DNA of 43,693 nucleotides from Mucilaginibacter conchicola (GCF_003432115.1 NZ_QWDC01000006.1:1-43693); one strand, 5' to 3'. Positions 34,088-43,465 are shown, counted from the stretch's first letter. Notes: generated from the letters alone by a model not told the origin. A program made the numbers and translations.

Positions 34088-35692
34088 ATGAGCATCATTG
34101 TCAACTCAGTAAGTTATAGTCATACTGACCGAACGCTACTCTTTCATGATATTGCATTCTCCATCAACAAGGGTGATAAAGTTGCATTGGTAGGTAATAA
34201 TGGCGTAGGTAAGTCTACTTTATTGCAAATTGCAGCAGGTGTTCTTGCTCCGACAACAGGCCAGGTGATCAGCCCGGCTAAGCCATGGTATGTGCCGCAG
34301 CATTTGGGACAATATGATGAGATGACCATTGCCCAGGCTTTAGGTGTCGACCTGATATTAGCGGCTCTGAAAGCTATAACTGAGGGCAGCGTCGACATTC
34401 AACACTTTAACGAGCTGAACGATGACTGGGAGATCGAAGGTAAATTACATTCAGCTCTGGCGGAATGGCATTTGGAGCATCTATCGCCTTCACAAAGACT
34501 GCATGAATTAAGCGGCGGCGAAAAGACAAAGGTTTTTTTAGCAGGGATCACGCTTCATGACCCGGAAATCATCTTACTTGACGAACCTTCTAACCATTTA
34601 GATACAGTCAGCCGCGATCAACTTTACCGGTTGATCAGTAATAGTCGCGCAACAATGCTGGTTGTAAGCCATGACCGAGCCCTGCTTAACCTATTACCGG
34701 TAACGCTTGAGCTGAGTGCAGGAGGCGTAGAAATTTACGGCGGCAACTTTGATTTTTACCGGGCACAGAAAGTCTTAAAGTTAAACGCCCTGGAAGGTGA
34801 CCTGCACGAGCAGACCAAAACAATGAAGCAAAGCCAGGCAAAAGCAAGAGAGGTTACAGAAAAAAGACAGCGGATGGAGAGCCGCGGCAAGGCAGAAGGC
34901 AAATCCGGCTCGCTGCCCCGCATTATTGCGGGTGGCCTGAAAAGCCAGGCTCAAGGCAGTACAGCAAAGGCCTTGAACGCCCAAAACGAAAAACTGGATC
35001 ATATCAGCGACACCATCAGGCAAATACGCAGTCAAATTCAGCAATATCAGGTTCTCAAAATAGATATTACCTCATCAGGAATGCATGAAGGCAAGGTGTT
35101 GGTTGACGCACGGGAGATCACGTATGGATTTGACAACCATCCTTTATGGGACGCGCTGACGTTTCAAATACGTTCGGGCGACCGCATGCACATCAAAGGT
35201 GCTAATGGTGCAGGAAAGACAACTTTACTCAAGATCATTGCCGGGGTACTGCCACCAACGGACGGGCGACTAGAACGGGCAAATTTCAATTATTTGTATC
35301 TCGACCAGGATTACACCATGCTAGATACCGAGAAAAGCGTTTTTGAACAGGTACAGCACTTCAACAGCCGGCAATTGCAGGAGCATGAGCTCAGGTCGCT
35401 GTTGATATATGCCCAGTTCGATAATAATGCCTGGAACAAAAAGAGCGATGTTTTAAGTGGTGGTGAAAAGATGAAGTTGGCATTATGCTGCTTATCCGTA
35501 TCGGATCATGCGCCTGATATGCTGATCCTGGATGAGCCGACCAATAACTTGGATATTAAAAGCCTGGAAGTACTGACAGCCGCCGTTAAGGATTTCGAAG
35601 GAACTTTGTTAGTGATCTCACACGACGAGTACTTTGTAAAGGAAGTTGCCGTAGATAAAATAACAGAACTTAAAAAGTACAATAAATTATAA
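34088..35692 (+). CDS. ABC-F family ATPase, ribosome-acting type
   Basis: 534 residues with two ABC domains and no membrane segments. Domain 1: Walker A GNNGVGKST, signature LSGGEKTK, Walker B IILLDEPSNHLD. Domain 2: Walker A GANGAGKTT, signature LSGGEKMK, Walker B MLILDEPTNNLD. The linker (about 240-340) is helical and charged, as in ABC-F proteins that act on the ribosome and can protect it from antibiotics. The ATG at 34088 begins with the usual MSIIVNSVSYSH; a TTG at 34052 is less likely. The stop overlaps the start of a TetR gene, so the regulator probably controls the pair. Resistance phenotype is inference. Confidence 0.9.
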   Translation: MSIIVNSVSYSHTDRTLLFHDIAFSINKGDKVALVGNNGVGKSTLLQIAAGVLAPTTGQVISPAKPWYVPQHLGQYDEMTIAQALGVDLILAALKAITEGSVDIQHFNELNDDWEIEGKLHSALAEWHLEHLSPSQRLHELSGGEKTKVFLAGITLHDPEIILLDEPSNHLDTVSRDQLYRLISNSRATMLVVSHDRALLNLLPVTLELSAGGVEIYGGNFDFYRAQKVLKLNALEGDLHEQTKTMKQSQAKAREVTEKRQRMESRGKAEGKSGSLPRIIAGGLKSQAQGSTAKALNAQNEKLDHISDTIRQIRSQIQQYQVLKIDITSSGMHEGKVLVDAREITYGFDNHPLWDALTFQIRSGDRMHIKGANGAGKTTLLKIIAGVLPPTDGRLERANFNYLYLDQDYTMLDTEKSVFEQVQHFNSRQLQEHELRSLLIYAQFDNNAWNKKSDVLSGGEKMKLALCCLSVSDHAPDMLILDEPTNNLDIKSLEVLTAAVKDFEGTLLVISHDEYFVKEVAVDKITELKKYNKL

Positions 35693-36279
35693 TGCCAGCA
35701 AAAGATACAGGGACCGAAGAACTTATTAGATCGACCGCAAAAAAGCTATTCTTTAAAGAAGGAAAATTACACGCTACCACGCAGGACATCGCTGATGCTG
35801 CTGGCATGAACAGGTCGGCTGTCCATTATTATTTCAGAACAAGGGATCAGTTGATCGCTTTGATCTTCGCTGAATCTATGCAAGCCTTGAGCCTGCGATT
35901 GGGAAAGGTAATGTCGGCTGAGCTACCTTTCAGGGAAAAAATACAGGGATTGATCGAAGTATTTACAAACGAAATGATGGAATACCCTTTTCAGGAAGTG
36001 TTCCTGGTTACCGAGATCAATACTGCCGGGCACGACCTGGTGACGAAAATTGATGAGGGTCCGGTATCGTCCTTTTTGAATGAAATTGAAAAAGAAATGC
36101 ATTTGGGAACGATTGAAAAAACAGATCCTAAACATTTTCTGATCAACCTTTTCTCATTACTATCCTACCCAATTATGATGTCCCCCATATACCGGCAATT
36201 CTTTGGGATGAATGAACATCAATTCGATGAGCTGATCGCTGAACGCAGGGAATTGATCACGCGAACGATGTTCAAATAA
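35692..36279 (+). CDS. TetR/AcrR-family transcriptional regulator
   Basis: 195 residues. The N-terminal helix-turn-helix (ELIRSTAKKLFFKEG, TTQDIADAAGMNRSAVHYYF) is canonical TetR. The C-terminal helical region would bind a ligand. Its start codon overlaps the ABC-F stop (TAATG), so it is co-transcribed and likely regulates that operon. A bidirectional terminator follows at 36281. Confidence 0.92.
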   Translation: MPAKDTGTEELIRSTAKKLFFKEGKLHATTQDIADAAGMNRSAVHYYFRTRDQLIALIFAESMQALSLRLGKVMSAELPFREKIQGLIEVFTNEMMEYPFQEVFLVTEINTAGHDLVTKIDEGPVSSFLNEIEKEMHLGTIEKTDPKHFLINLFSLLSYPIMMSPIYRQFFGMNEHQFDELIAERRELITRTMFK

Positions 36280-36280
36280 A

Positions 36281-36318
36281 AAATGCGGAGCATTCCATTG
36301 ATGCGCCGCATTTTTCTT
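36281..36318. terminator. Bidirectional terminator between tetR and osmC genes
   Basis: AAATGCGG (36281-36288) pairs with CCGCATTT (36306-36313), extended inwards by GCAT/ATGC. A-run before and T-run after make it function on both strands for the converging genes. Confidence 0.85.
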
Positions 36319-36328
36319 GATCGTATGC

Positions 36329-36787
36329 TTATAGGGCTACATTGATCTCCACGTTGATATTCCCATTGGTAGCTTTAGAGTATGGACAGGTTTGGTGTGC
36401 AGCCTCTACCACGGTTTTCGCTTGCTCTGCTAATAAGCCGGGTAGCTTCACATTCAAGCGTGCTTGCAGATAAAAACCACCTTCGCCGGTTCCCAGGTCA
36501 ACTTCTGCATCAACAGCAAGGTCTTTGGGCAGCGGTATTTGCAGGCTTAAGGCATTATGTCGCATCGCCCCGATAAAACAGGCTGACCAGCCGGCGGCAA
36601 ACAACTGTTCGGGATTAGTACCATTGCCCGGCCCGCCGGGTGTGGAAAGGCTCACGTTTAAGCGGTTATCATTGCTGGTAGCATTACCTTCCCTGCCACC
36701 TGTAATATGCACTTTGGCGGTATACAGCACTTTGGTGATGGCTGTTTTGGCAGTGTTTTCACTGCTCACTACATTTTGATTTTCCAT
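36329..36787 (-). CDS. OsmC/Ohr-family organic hydroperoxide reductase
   Basis: 152 residues, full length for the Ohr type. The two redox cysteines are visible in GWSACFIGAM (near 69) and TCPYSKATNGN (near 134). GGREGNATSNDNRLNVSLSTP is the usual N-terminal Ohr signature. It reduces organic hydroperoxides in the cytoplasm. Last gene of a minus-strand run DoxX, alpha/beta hydrolase, Ohr with 36-40 nt gaps, which suggests a common oxidative or electrophile stress response. Confidence 0.92.
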   Translation of the reverse strand: MENQNVVSSENTAKTAITKVLYTAKVHITGGREGNATSNDNRLNVSLSTPGGPGNGTNPEQLFAAGWSACFIGAMRHNALSLQIPLPKDLAVDAEVDLGTGEGGFYLQARLNVKLPGLLAEQAKTVVEAAHQTCPYSKATNGNINVEINVAL

Positions 36788-36823
36788 TTTATTTAAAGTT
36801 TACTTGAGTTTTCTGGTTGAATG

Positions 36824-37870
36824 TTATTTGGCAAGGCTATCTGCTTCAATAATTGCATTGGCAAATGCTTGCGGTGCCTCCTGCGGCAGGTTATGGCCGA
36901 TGCCGCCAGTCAGGGTATGATGAATGTATTTGCCGGTAAAGCGCTTTGCATAATCTGCAGGAGCCGGGTGAGGCGCGCCGTTCGCATCGCCTTCCAATGT
37001 CACCGTGGGCACGGTAATGGCGGGCGCTAAAGCCAGTTGTTTTTCCAAGGCATCATATTTTGCTTCCCCTTTAGCAAGCCCAAGCCTCCATCTGTAATTA
37101 TGAATGACAATGGCCACATGATCCGGATTATCAAAAGCTGTGGCAGAGCGATTGTAATCGGCCTCAGTAAATTTCCAATCTGGTGAAGCGGTCTGCCATA
37201 TCAACTTGTTGAAGGCTTTAGTATTGGCTGCATAACCCGCTTTTCCACGTTCAGTAGAAAAATAATACTGATACCACCAGGCTTGTTCTGCTTTTGGCGG
37301 CAGGGGAGCTTTATTACCTTGCTGACTACCGATAAGATAACCACTTACTGACACCAGCGCATTAACCCGTTGAGGATATAACGCTGCAACAATATCAGCA
37401 GTTCGCGCCCCCCAGTCAAAGCCGCCAAGCGTAGCCTTTTGTATATGCAAGGCATCCATTAATGCGATCACATCTTCAGCTAATGCTGCCTGTTGCCCGT
37501 TTCGTACTGACTTTGCTGAAAGAAAGGAAGTACTACCGTAACCTCTTAAGTAAGGTACAATAACATGATATCCTAGCGCTGCGAGTATCGGCGCAACTTT
37601 CGCATAGCTGTTGATATCATATGGCCAGCCATGCAGTAAGATAACCGGTTTTCCGTTTGCCGGTCCAACTTCAGTGTAACCCACATCAAGCACACCGGCC
37701 TTGATTTGCTTGATTTTTTTGAAAGCTACATTAGAAGTATCTGCATAATTATTTTGATTAACAACAGGCTGAGCTTGTAACAGATCTGAACTGCTAAATA
37801 AGATTATGGCGATCATAATGGCCGCTGCGATCATCAAAACGCGGCGACCTGTGGTGGTAATTTCTTTCAT
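36824..37870 (-). CDS. Secreted alpha/beta hydrolase, epoxide hydrolase-like
   Basis: 348 residues. An N-terminal hydrophobic segment (VLMIAAAIMIAIILFSSSDLL) is a signal peptide or anchor. The oxyanion motif HGWPYDI is followed by the nucleophile elbow GGFDWGAR, where aspartate replaces the usual serine, as in epoxide hydrolases and haloalkane dehalogenases. The catalytic histidine lies in GGIGHNLPQEAP near the C-terminus. Substrate unknown. Middle gene of the DoxX-hydrolase-OsmC run. Confidence 0.83.
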   Translation of the reverse strand: MKEITTTGRRVLMIAAAIMIAIILFSSSDLLQAQPVVNQNNYADTSNVAFKKIKQIKAGVLDVGYTEVGPANGKPVILLHGWPYDINSYAKVAPILAALGYHVIVPYLRGYGSTSFLSAKSVRNGQQAALAEDVIALMDALHIQKATLGGFDWGARTADIVAALYPQRVNALVSVSGYLIGSQQGNKAPLPPKAEQAWWYQYYFSTERGKAGYAANTKAFNKLIWQTASPDWKFTEADYNRSATAFDNPDHVAIVIHNYRWRLGLAKGEAKYDALEKQLALAPAITVPTVTLEGDANGAPHPAPADYAKRFTGKYIHHTLTGGIGHNLPQEAPQAFANAIIEADSLAK

Positions 37871-37909
37871 GGCAATTGATATTGATAGTATTGTGTTGGA
37901 AGATCTTTG

Positions 37910-38332
37910 TTATGCTCTTTCGAAACTGTTAACCACGTGTTCTGTACCGGCTTTGGTGTAGGTAGCCGGGTAAAGTTTTCTGAACATGATGTAGGTGATG
38001 GAAATGGCAGTGAAGGCGATGATGGCATCAACAGTTGGCGCAAATCCAAGTACAGCCAGTTTGGAGAAGAAGGCAAAAGTGATATCGAAAAAGATGCCTG
38101 CAAATACCCATTCTTTCAAACGAAGGAAACGACCAGGGGTAAGCAGTACAGCTACGCCTAAAAGCTTAGCTACGCCGAGAATGTAAATGAAGTGCGGCGG
38201 GTAACCCAGCTTTACAGTGATGTCCCATACGATAGGGTTTTTAGTCAGCTCAAAGAAACCGCTTGCGCCAAACCAAAGTGAAATAAAGATGGCACCTACC
38301 CAGTAAATTGTTTTTGATGTTTTTAAGTTCAT
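37910..38332 (-). CDS. DoxX-like membrane protein
   Basis: 140 residues with four predicted transmembrane helices (IYWVGAIFISLWFGASGFF first; the last near FTAISITYIMF), as in the DoxX/DoxX-like family. Members occur with oxidative-stress genes, but the biochemical role is unclear. The ATG at 38332 (MNLKTSKTIYW) gives the normal N-terminus; an in-frame start at 38404 would add 24 unlikely residues. First of three co-directional genes. Confidence 0.83.
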   Translation of the reverse strand: MNLKTSKTIYWVGAIFISLWFGASGFFELTKNPIVWDITVKLGYPPHFIYILGVAKLLGVAVLLTPGRFLRLKEWVFAGIFFDITFAFFSKLAVLGFAPTVDAIIAFTAISITYIMFRKLYPATYTKAGTEHVVNSFERA

Positions 38333-38505
38333 GACGTTTTGTTTTTGATTGTTGACACAAAGTTGTGGCAAATCAAACCCCGCCATGAGCAGATAATGGT
38401 TCAACCGGACATACTGAAACGCCAGTTAGACATTTACCGATCTGAGCTTAAGAAATGGGTAAAAAAGCACTTCCAAATGCAAAGGCTACCGAATCTATCT
38501 GCATA

Positions 38506-38871
38506 TTAATCTTCCCTTAAACGTTGCCTGTGTTCCTTACCCCATTTGATCATATGTAAAATGATATCAGCAAAGGAATGGCAATAGTCGCTGGGCGAAT
38601 ATTCGACCGTCACCGGACTGGTTGGAGTAACCGTACGTTTCAACAATTTATTAGCTTCCATATCTTTCAGTTCGCGCGATAACATGCGGGTTGTAATCCC
38701 TGGTATGCTTCTTTCGATCTCTCTGAAGCGCCTGTTGCCATTACATATCGAATTGATGATAGGCAGTTTCCACTTGCCTCCTATTACATAAATAGTGTCC
38801 TGCAAAGCCTGGATCTCTTCCTTCTGATTCCGGGGTTCCGATAGAACCTCTTTAACTAAATGCTCATCCAT
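38506..38871 (-). CDS. HxlR-family transcriptional regulator
   Basis: 121 residues from MDEHLVKEVL. The winged helix-turn-helix is typical of HxlR: DTIYVIGGKWKLPIINSIC, RRFREIERSIPGITTRMLSRELKDME, then the wing VTPTSPVTVEYSPSDYC. No inducer-sensing cysteine stands out near the N-terminus. An in-frame start at 38991 would run through the divergent promoter region and is rejected. It lies divergent from an SDR gene; a dyad between them is the probable operator. Confidence 0.92.
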   Translation of the reverse strand: MDEHLVKEVLSEPRNQKEEIQALQDTIYVIGGKWKLPIINSICNGNRRFREIERSIPGITTRMLSRELKDMEANKLLKRTVTPTSPVTVEYSPSDYCHSFADIILHMIKWGKEHRQRLRED

Positions 38872-38891
38872 ATTGGTATACTCTGTGATAC

Positions 38892-38910
38892 TGGTATCAA
38901 TATTATACCA
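38892..38910. promoter_or_regulatory. Candidate HxlR operator
   Basis: TGGTAT (38892-38897) and ATACCA (38905-38910) form an inverted repeat with a 7-nt spacer, overlapping the predicted start region of the HxlR transcript. A further TTGGTATA lies at 38872-38879. Autoregulation and control of the divergent SDR gene are inferred. Confidence 0.45.
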
Positions 38911-38937
38911 AATATAGCATACGTTTGCAGAAACAAA
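38909..38937 (-). promoter_or_regulatory. Promoter of the HxlR gene
   Basis: On the minus strand TTTG (38934-38937), a 17-nt spacer, then TATATTTG (38909-38916) match the Bacteroidota consensus exactly. It supports the HxlR start at 38871. Confidence 0.6.
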
Positions 38938-38947
38938 AAATAATATC

Positions 38948-39688
38948 ATGAAAAATTTAGAAGGAAAGGTTGCTGTAGTAACCGGAGGCAATAGCGGTAT
39001 CGGCTACGCTGCCGCAAAAGAATTAAAAGCACAAGGCGCTCAGGTGATCATCACCGGGCGCAGACAGGAAGCTGTTGAAACCGCTGCACAACAATTAGGC
39101 GTTACGGGCTTAGTGGCCGATCAAGGCAACGTTCAGGCGATCGAACAGTTAGCTGCGACAGTCGGCGAGCAATACGGTAAGGTAGATATCCTGTTCATCA
39201 ATGCAGGGATAGTTGGCGGTGCTTCTATTGAAACAGCTACCGAAGATGTATTTGATCAGGTCATTAATATTAACTACAAAGGAGCTTACTTCACCCTAAG
39301 CAAATTCATTCCATTACTCAATGATGGCGCATCGGTGGTGTTCTTGTCATCAAACACAGCCAGTATGCATGGTGCCAATGCATCGGTATATTCGTCAAGC
39401 AAGGCAGCATTGAACTCCGTAATGAAAGCTGCTGCTATTGAATTGGCCCCAAGGAAGATCAGGGTCAACTCCGTAAGTCCGGGCCCAACTCAGACAGAGA
39501 TCTTGAATAAATTAGGTTTGGATGAAGAAGCAAGAAAAAACCTGGATACCTGGATGCTGGAACGTGTTCCTTTAAAGCAGCTTGGTGAAGCGGATGACGT
39601 AGCTAAAATGGTTGCGTACTTTTCAAGCGATGCTGCTAAGTTCATTACCGGTGCAGAAATTGTGATGGACGGCGGGATGAGTCTTTAA
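38948..39688 (+). CDS. SDR-family oxidoreductase
   Basis: 246 residues, the usual length for a classical short-chain dehydrogenase. The cofactor motif TGGNSGIGYA (12-21), NAG (INAGIVGG), the catalytic serine in FLSSNTASMHG and YSSSK (tyrosine and lysine) are present. ITGRR after the second strand suggests NADP preference. C-terminal GAEIVMDGGMSL is standard. It lies divergent from an HxlR regulator, which probably represses it until an electrophile or quinone-like compound appears, as is common for such pairs. A terminator follows at 39789. Confidence 0.92.
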   Translation: MKNLEGKVAVVTGGNSGIGYAAAKELKAQGAQVIITGRRQEAVETAAQQLGVTGLVADQGNVQAIEQLAATVGEQYGKVDILFINAGIVGGASIETATEDVFDQVININYKGAYFTLSKFIPLLNDGASVVFLSSNTASMHGANASVYSSSKAALNSVMKAAAIELAPRKIRVNSVSPGPTQTEILNKLGLDEEARKNLDTWMLERVPLKQLGEADDVAKMVAYFSSDAAKFITGAEIVMDGGMSL

Positions 39689-39788
39689 ATATCAGCAACT
39701 TCATCATTCATCAGTCTCTCCGGTGCTGTGCTTACTTTAAAGGGGTGCGACGGTAGTTTAATACCGAACACTTTTTATTCTTACACTT

Positions 39789-39812
39789 CCCGGCCTTCGA
39801 GCCGGGTTTTTT
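39789..39812 (+). terminator. Terminator of the SDR gene
   Basis: CCCGGC (39789-39794), a 6-nt loop CTTCGA, GCCGGG (39801-39806), then six T. Strong rho-independent terminator on the plus strand. Confidence 0.88.
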
Positions 39813-39818
39813 ATTGAA

Positions 39819-40739
39819 CTAATTGGTGAAAAATTGCGCTTTAAAAGCTACCGGCGTAAGCGTCGTCTTGTTCTTGAACAACTTGTTAAAGGATTGCGGA
39901 TACTCGAAACCTAACTCATAGGCGATCTCCGCAACAGAAAGCTTCGTGTTGGTCAAATACTCTTTCGCCTTGTCGATCACTTTTTGATGAATATGCTGCT
40001 GAGCGCTCTGCCCCGTTAAAGATCGCAGCATATCGCTTAAGTAACGCGGTGATAAGTTAAGCTGATCTGCCAGATATTCTACGGTAGGCAAACCACTTTG
40101 CAAACCCTGACGGCTGTCCAGATAAAGCGTAAGCATCGTTTCCAGTTTGGTAAGCAGATCATGATTAACAGCTTTGCGGGTAACAAATTGCCGTTTATAA
40201 AAACGGTTGCCGTAGTTCAGCAATACCTCTAAATAAGAAACGAGCAGATCCTGGCTAAAATCGTCGATGTTATTGGTGAGTTCCTGGCCGATGTTTTCCA
40301 GCACCGATACAATAGTCTCCTTCTCTTTTTCCGATAAGTGCAGCGCTTCATTAGTATCGTAAGAGAAGAAACCATATTTACTGATACTGGTACCCAGCTG
40401 ATATCCGCGCAAAAAGTCAGGATGAATTAGCAGAGAAAGCCCATAGTATTCCGTATCCTTATCAATGGCTAAAAGCTGATGAGGTGCAGTAAAGATCATA
40501 CCGCCCTCATCAAAGTCGTAATAGCCCTGGCCATAACCGATCCTGCCGTTCAGCGATTGCTTGTAAGAGATCTTGTAAAAGTCCAGGATCAAGGTTTCCG
40601 GGAAACGTTCCCTCTCAATATTCAACTTGGTATTATCTACCAAACTGATCAGCGGATGGGCAGGACCGGGCAGGCCAACCAGCCGGTGTAGTTCCGTGAT
40701 GCTATGGATCGTTACAGGTGGCTGATTGGACTTTTTCAT
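39819..40739 (-). CDS. AraC-family transcriptional regulator
   Basis: 306 residues. The N-terminal 180 residues form a cupin-like sensor region (GYYDFDEGGMIFTAPHQLLAI). The C-terminal AraC domain has both helix-turn-helix motifs: VEYLADQLNLSPRYLSDMLR and VAEIAYELGFEYPQSFNKLF. It starts 9 nt after the stop of an SDR gene on the same strand, so the two form an operon and the regulator probably controls the SDR. Confidence 0.92.
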   Translation of the reverse strand: MKKSNQPPVTIHSITELHRLVGLPGPAHPLISLVDNTKLNIERERFPETLILDFYKISYKQSLNGRIGYGQGYYDFDEGGMIFTAPHQLLAIDKDTEYYGLSLLIHPDFLRGYQLGTSISKYGFFSYDTNEALHLSEKEKETIVSVLENIGQELTNNIDDFSQDLLVSYLEVLLNYGNRFYKRQFVTRKAVNHDLLTKLETMLTLYLDSRQGLQSGLPTVEYLADQLNLSPRYLSDMLRSLTGQSAQQHIHQKVIDKAKEYLTNTKLSVAEIAYELGFEYPQSFNKLFKNKTTLTPVAFKAQFFTN

Positions 40740-40748
40740 GTTGCTAAT

Positions 40749-41558
40749 TTAAAACTTTCCGTCGCCAAAAACCATGCTTCCGAGTTCCTTGCGAAAGGCT
40801 TCCGCGCCAATTGCATTTCTTCTTTCATACAACCGTTTAGCGTCTTCGCCAGCCACGTAGCGTATTTGGTCTTTACCATCTGTTGCCGCTTCATAAACCA
40901 CGTCAGCGATGTCTTCTGCAGAAGACAGGTTATCCTCTACGAATAAACCAAACACTTTTTGCATAGCTGCTTCATAAGCCGGATGAGTTACCGGATCAAG
41001 GGAACGGCCGATAAAGTCCGTTTTAATCCCACCTGGGGCTACGGTTTTAACCCCGATATTGAACAGGCCTAACTCGAATGACAAACTTTCACTCCAGCCT
41101 TCTAATGCCCATTTTGTGGCGTGATAAATTGAGTTTAAGGGAAAAGTTAAAAAGCCGCCCATAGAAGTGGTGGTAATAAAAAGGCCATTTTGCTTTTCCC
41201 TGAAGTAAGGAATGAAGGCCCTGGTCACCTGTATGACACCCAAAAGATTGGTGTTCAGTTGACGAGCCAGTTGCTCGTTGCTTACCGCTTCCAGCGGGCC
41301 GACCAATCCGTAACCGGCGTTGTTAAATACAATATCAATATCGTATGTCGCAATAGCTTTGGCCACGGTATCGTTGATCTGTTCGGTGTTGGTTACGTCC
41401 AGCGGAAGCAGGGTGACATTTTCCAGCTGGCGCAGTTCTGTATCGTTGTCCGGATTGCGCATGGTTGCGATGACATTCCAGCCCTTCCTTTGAAATAATT
41501 TAGCGGTTACTTTCCCTAAGCCTGTTGAGGCGCCTGTGATAAAAATTGTTTTGCTCAT
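40749..41558 (-). CDS. SDR-family oxidoreductase
   Basis: 269 residues from MSKTIFITGASTGLGK, which contains the TGxxxGxG cofactor motif. NNAG, the catalytic serine in TTTSMGG and YHATK (Tyr and Lys) are present, so it should be active. The longer C-terminus is typical of the retinol dehydrogenase-like SDR group. The start at 41558 is preferred; an upstream in-frame ATG at 41582 adds a lysine-rich stretch. Followed by an AraC regulator. The 41559-41833 gap shows no clear feature. Confidence 0.9.
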   Translation of the reverse strand: MSKTIFITGASTGLGKVTAKLFQRKGWNVIATMRNPDNDTELRQLENVTLLPLDVTNTEQINDTVAKAIATYDIDIVFNNAGYGLVGPLEAVSNEQLARQLNTNLLGVIQVTRAFIPYFREKQNGLFITTTSMGGFLTFPLNSIYHATKWALEGWSESLSFELGLFNIGVKTVAPGGIKTDFIGRSLDPVTHPAYEAAMQKVFGLFVEDNLSSAEDIADVVYEAATDGKDQIRYVAGEDAKRLYERRNAIGAEAFRKELGSMVFGDGKF

Positions 41559-41833
41559 TTTTTTAATGATTTTATAACACAAAGTTCAGCAGCAGAAACG
41601 CCATACATGTATCCGTACTGAGTTTGTAAGTATCCAAAATAACATATTGATGAAGCCATTCAACTCGTATGTTATATCACTGGATCAGGTTGTTTAAATT
41701 CACACTACCAAAACTGGTATATAGTAACTTTCACCTTCTATTTTTCGGGGTTGAGGATCAGTTGTGTCCGGTTCAGCCTTGTTTCACTCTTCCCAGCCTC
41801 TTTCTGCCCATAATTTTGAATCAAATCAAAAAG

Positions 41834-42637
41834 ATGAGAACTATGAAGATGATAAAAATTTCAGCCATGTGCGCCGCCATTGTGCTGATGCTTACTTCAG
41901 CTGTGTATGTAAGCCGCCAGAATTCTACCAATAGCAAAGCTTTGAATTCTGATTCGAGCGAGGGTTTTGCCGTGTTAGAGTTGTTTACTTCCGAGGGCTG
42001 TTCAAGTTGCCCGCCGGCTGAAGAGCTTTTGGAACGCGTTCAAAAAGAAGCAGGCGATAAACCTGTTTATATTTTGGCCTACCATGTAGATTATTGGAAC
42101 CGGTTGGGCTGGAAAGATATATTCAGCAAACCTGATTTTTCAAAAAGGCAATACTGGTACCATAACAAGTTCACCAGTCAGGTGTATACACCCCAATTAA
42201 TAGTGAATGGCTCGCAGGAGTTTGTAGGTTCAGATGAAGGAGCAATTAGAAATTCGTTATCTACAGTATTAAATCAAAAAGCAAGTACTGCGTTAAACTT
42301 AAAGGCGCTACAAAAACCTCAAGGCATTAACATTCACTATCAGTTAGCCGGTCAGCCGACACAAGGTCAACTGGTTGTTGCCTTAGTACAAAAACATGCG
42401 GTAAACAAGGTTAGAGCCGGTGAAAACGAAGGTCGAACTCTTAGTCATGCTCAGCTAGTACGGGAGTTACATGCATTTTCTTTAGGCCCCCAAGGACAAG
42501 GCGACGAGACAATTGCTTTGCCGAAGGAATTTGATTCACAAAATTGGGAGCTTATCGGCTTTATACAGAACCCGGATACAGGCGAAATATTAGCCGCTGC
42601 CAAAGCATCTGTTTCTTCACCTTCTGCTATTCTCTAA
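41834..42637 (+). CDS. DUF1223 thioredoxin-like secreted protein
   Basis: 267 residues. The N-terminal hydrophobic segment (MIKISAMCAAIVLMLTSAVY) is a signal peptide or anchor. The mature part opens with the DUF1223 hallmark VLELFTSEGCSSCPPAEELL, a thioredoxin-like CxxC, followed by YHVDYWNRLGWKD and YTPQLIVNGSQEFVG. Family members are periplasmic with unknown reaction, probably redox. An upstream TTG-type frame from 41669 lacks a signal peptide and is rejected. The next gene starts 33 nt later. Confidence 0.88.
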   Translation: MRTMKMIKISAMCAAIVLMLTSAVYVSRQNSTNSKALNSDSSEGFAVLELFTSEGCSSCPPAEELLERVQKEAGDKPVYILAYHVDYWNRLGWKDIFSKPDFSKRQYWYHNKFTSQVYTPQLIVNGSQEFVGSDEGAIRNSLSTVLNQKASTALNLKALQKPQGINIHYQLAGQPTQGQLVVALVQKHAVNKVRAGENEGRTLSHAQLVRELHAFSLGPQGQGDETIALPKEFDSQNWELIGFIQNPDTGEILAAAKASVSSPSAIL

Positions 42638-42670
42638 CTCTTGTTCAACAATTAAAACATTTATAAAATC

Positions 42671-43465
42671 ATGAAAACATCAATTAAATTTTCAGACAAT
42701 CTCCGCTTTTTAGTTTTTACCATTCTGTTTATTGCAGCACTTGTGGGCTTAGGAACCCATGTAGCGAATGCACAACCCAAGAGGATAAAAAACATTGTAT
42801 TAGTGCATGGTGCCTTTGCTGACGGCTCAGGCTGGAAACCAGTTTATGATATTTTGGTAAATAAAGGATATCACGTAAGTATCGTACAAAACCCTTTAAC
42901 CTCATTAAAAGCAGATGTAGATGCTACCAACAGCGTAATTGACCGTCAAGACGGAAAGGTGATTTTAGTGGGCCATTCCTGGGGTGGAACCGTAATCACA
43001 GAAGCAGGAGTAAATGAAAAGGTAGCTGCATTAGTGTACGTTGCTGCTTTTATGCCCGATAAAGGAGAGACAACAGGAAAGTGGGTAGCCGCTGCACCTG
43101 CTTCACATGATGCCGGTTTCACTACGCCTGATCAGTACGGTTATGTTTACTTCGATCCGGCTAAATTTCATGGGGGCTTTGCCGGTGACTTAACCAAAGC
43201 ACAAAGCGACTTTATGAACGCTTCGCAAGTGCCAATTATTGGCAAATGCTTTGAAGAACCCGTGCATAATGTAGCCTGGAGAAGCAAGCCGAGTTATGGT
43301 ATTATCGCGACACAGGATAAAGCTTTGAACCCATCCACAGAACGAGCAATGTATGAACGTGCTAAGGCTAAGATCACCGAAATTAAAGGCAGCCATGTGA
43401 TTTTCATGTCGCAGCCTGAAGAAGTTGCAAAAATTATAGTAGCCGCAACAGAAAGTTTACAATAA
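42671..43465 (+). CDS. Secreted alpha/beta hydrolase, esterase-like
   Basis: 264 residues. A signal peptide (about 1-34, ending near THVANAQP) is followed by LVHGAFADGSGW (oxyanion region), the nucleophile elbow VGHSWGGT and the catalytic histidine in IKGSHVIFMSQPEEV. The pattern is that of the EstC/methyl esterase-like group of small hydrolases (pimeloyl-ester type annotations). Probably in the periplasm and co-transcribed with the DUF1223 gene. Substrate unknown. Confidence 0.88.
   Translation: MKTSIKFSDNLRFLVFTILFIAALVGLGTHVANAQPKRIKNIVLVHGAFADGSGWKPVYDILVNKGYHVSIVQNPLTSLKADVDATNSVIDRQDGKVILVGHSWGGTVITEAGVNEKVAALVYVAAFMPDKGETTGKWVAAAPASHDAGFTTPDQYGYVYFDPAKFHGGFAGDLTKAQSDFMNASQVPIIGKCFEEPVHNVAWRSKPSYGIIATQDKALNPSTERAMYERAKAKITEIKGSHVIFMSQPEEVAKIIVAATESLQ

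Noticed and set aside
37867..38161. Open frames on both strands overlapping the DoxX gene
   Set aside because: They are shadows of a gene with clear membrane-protein pattern.
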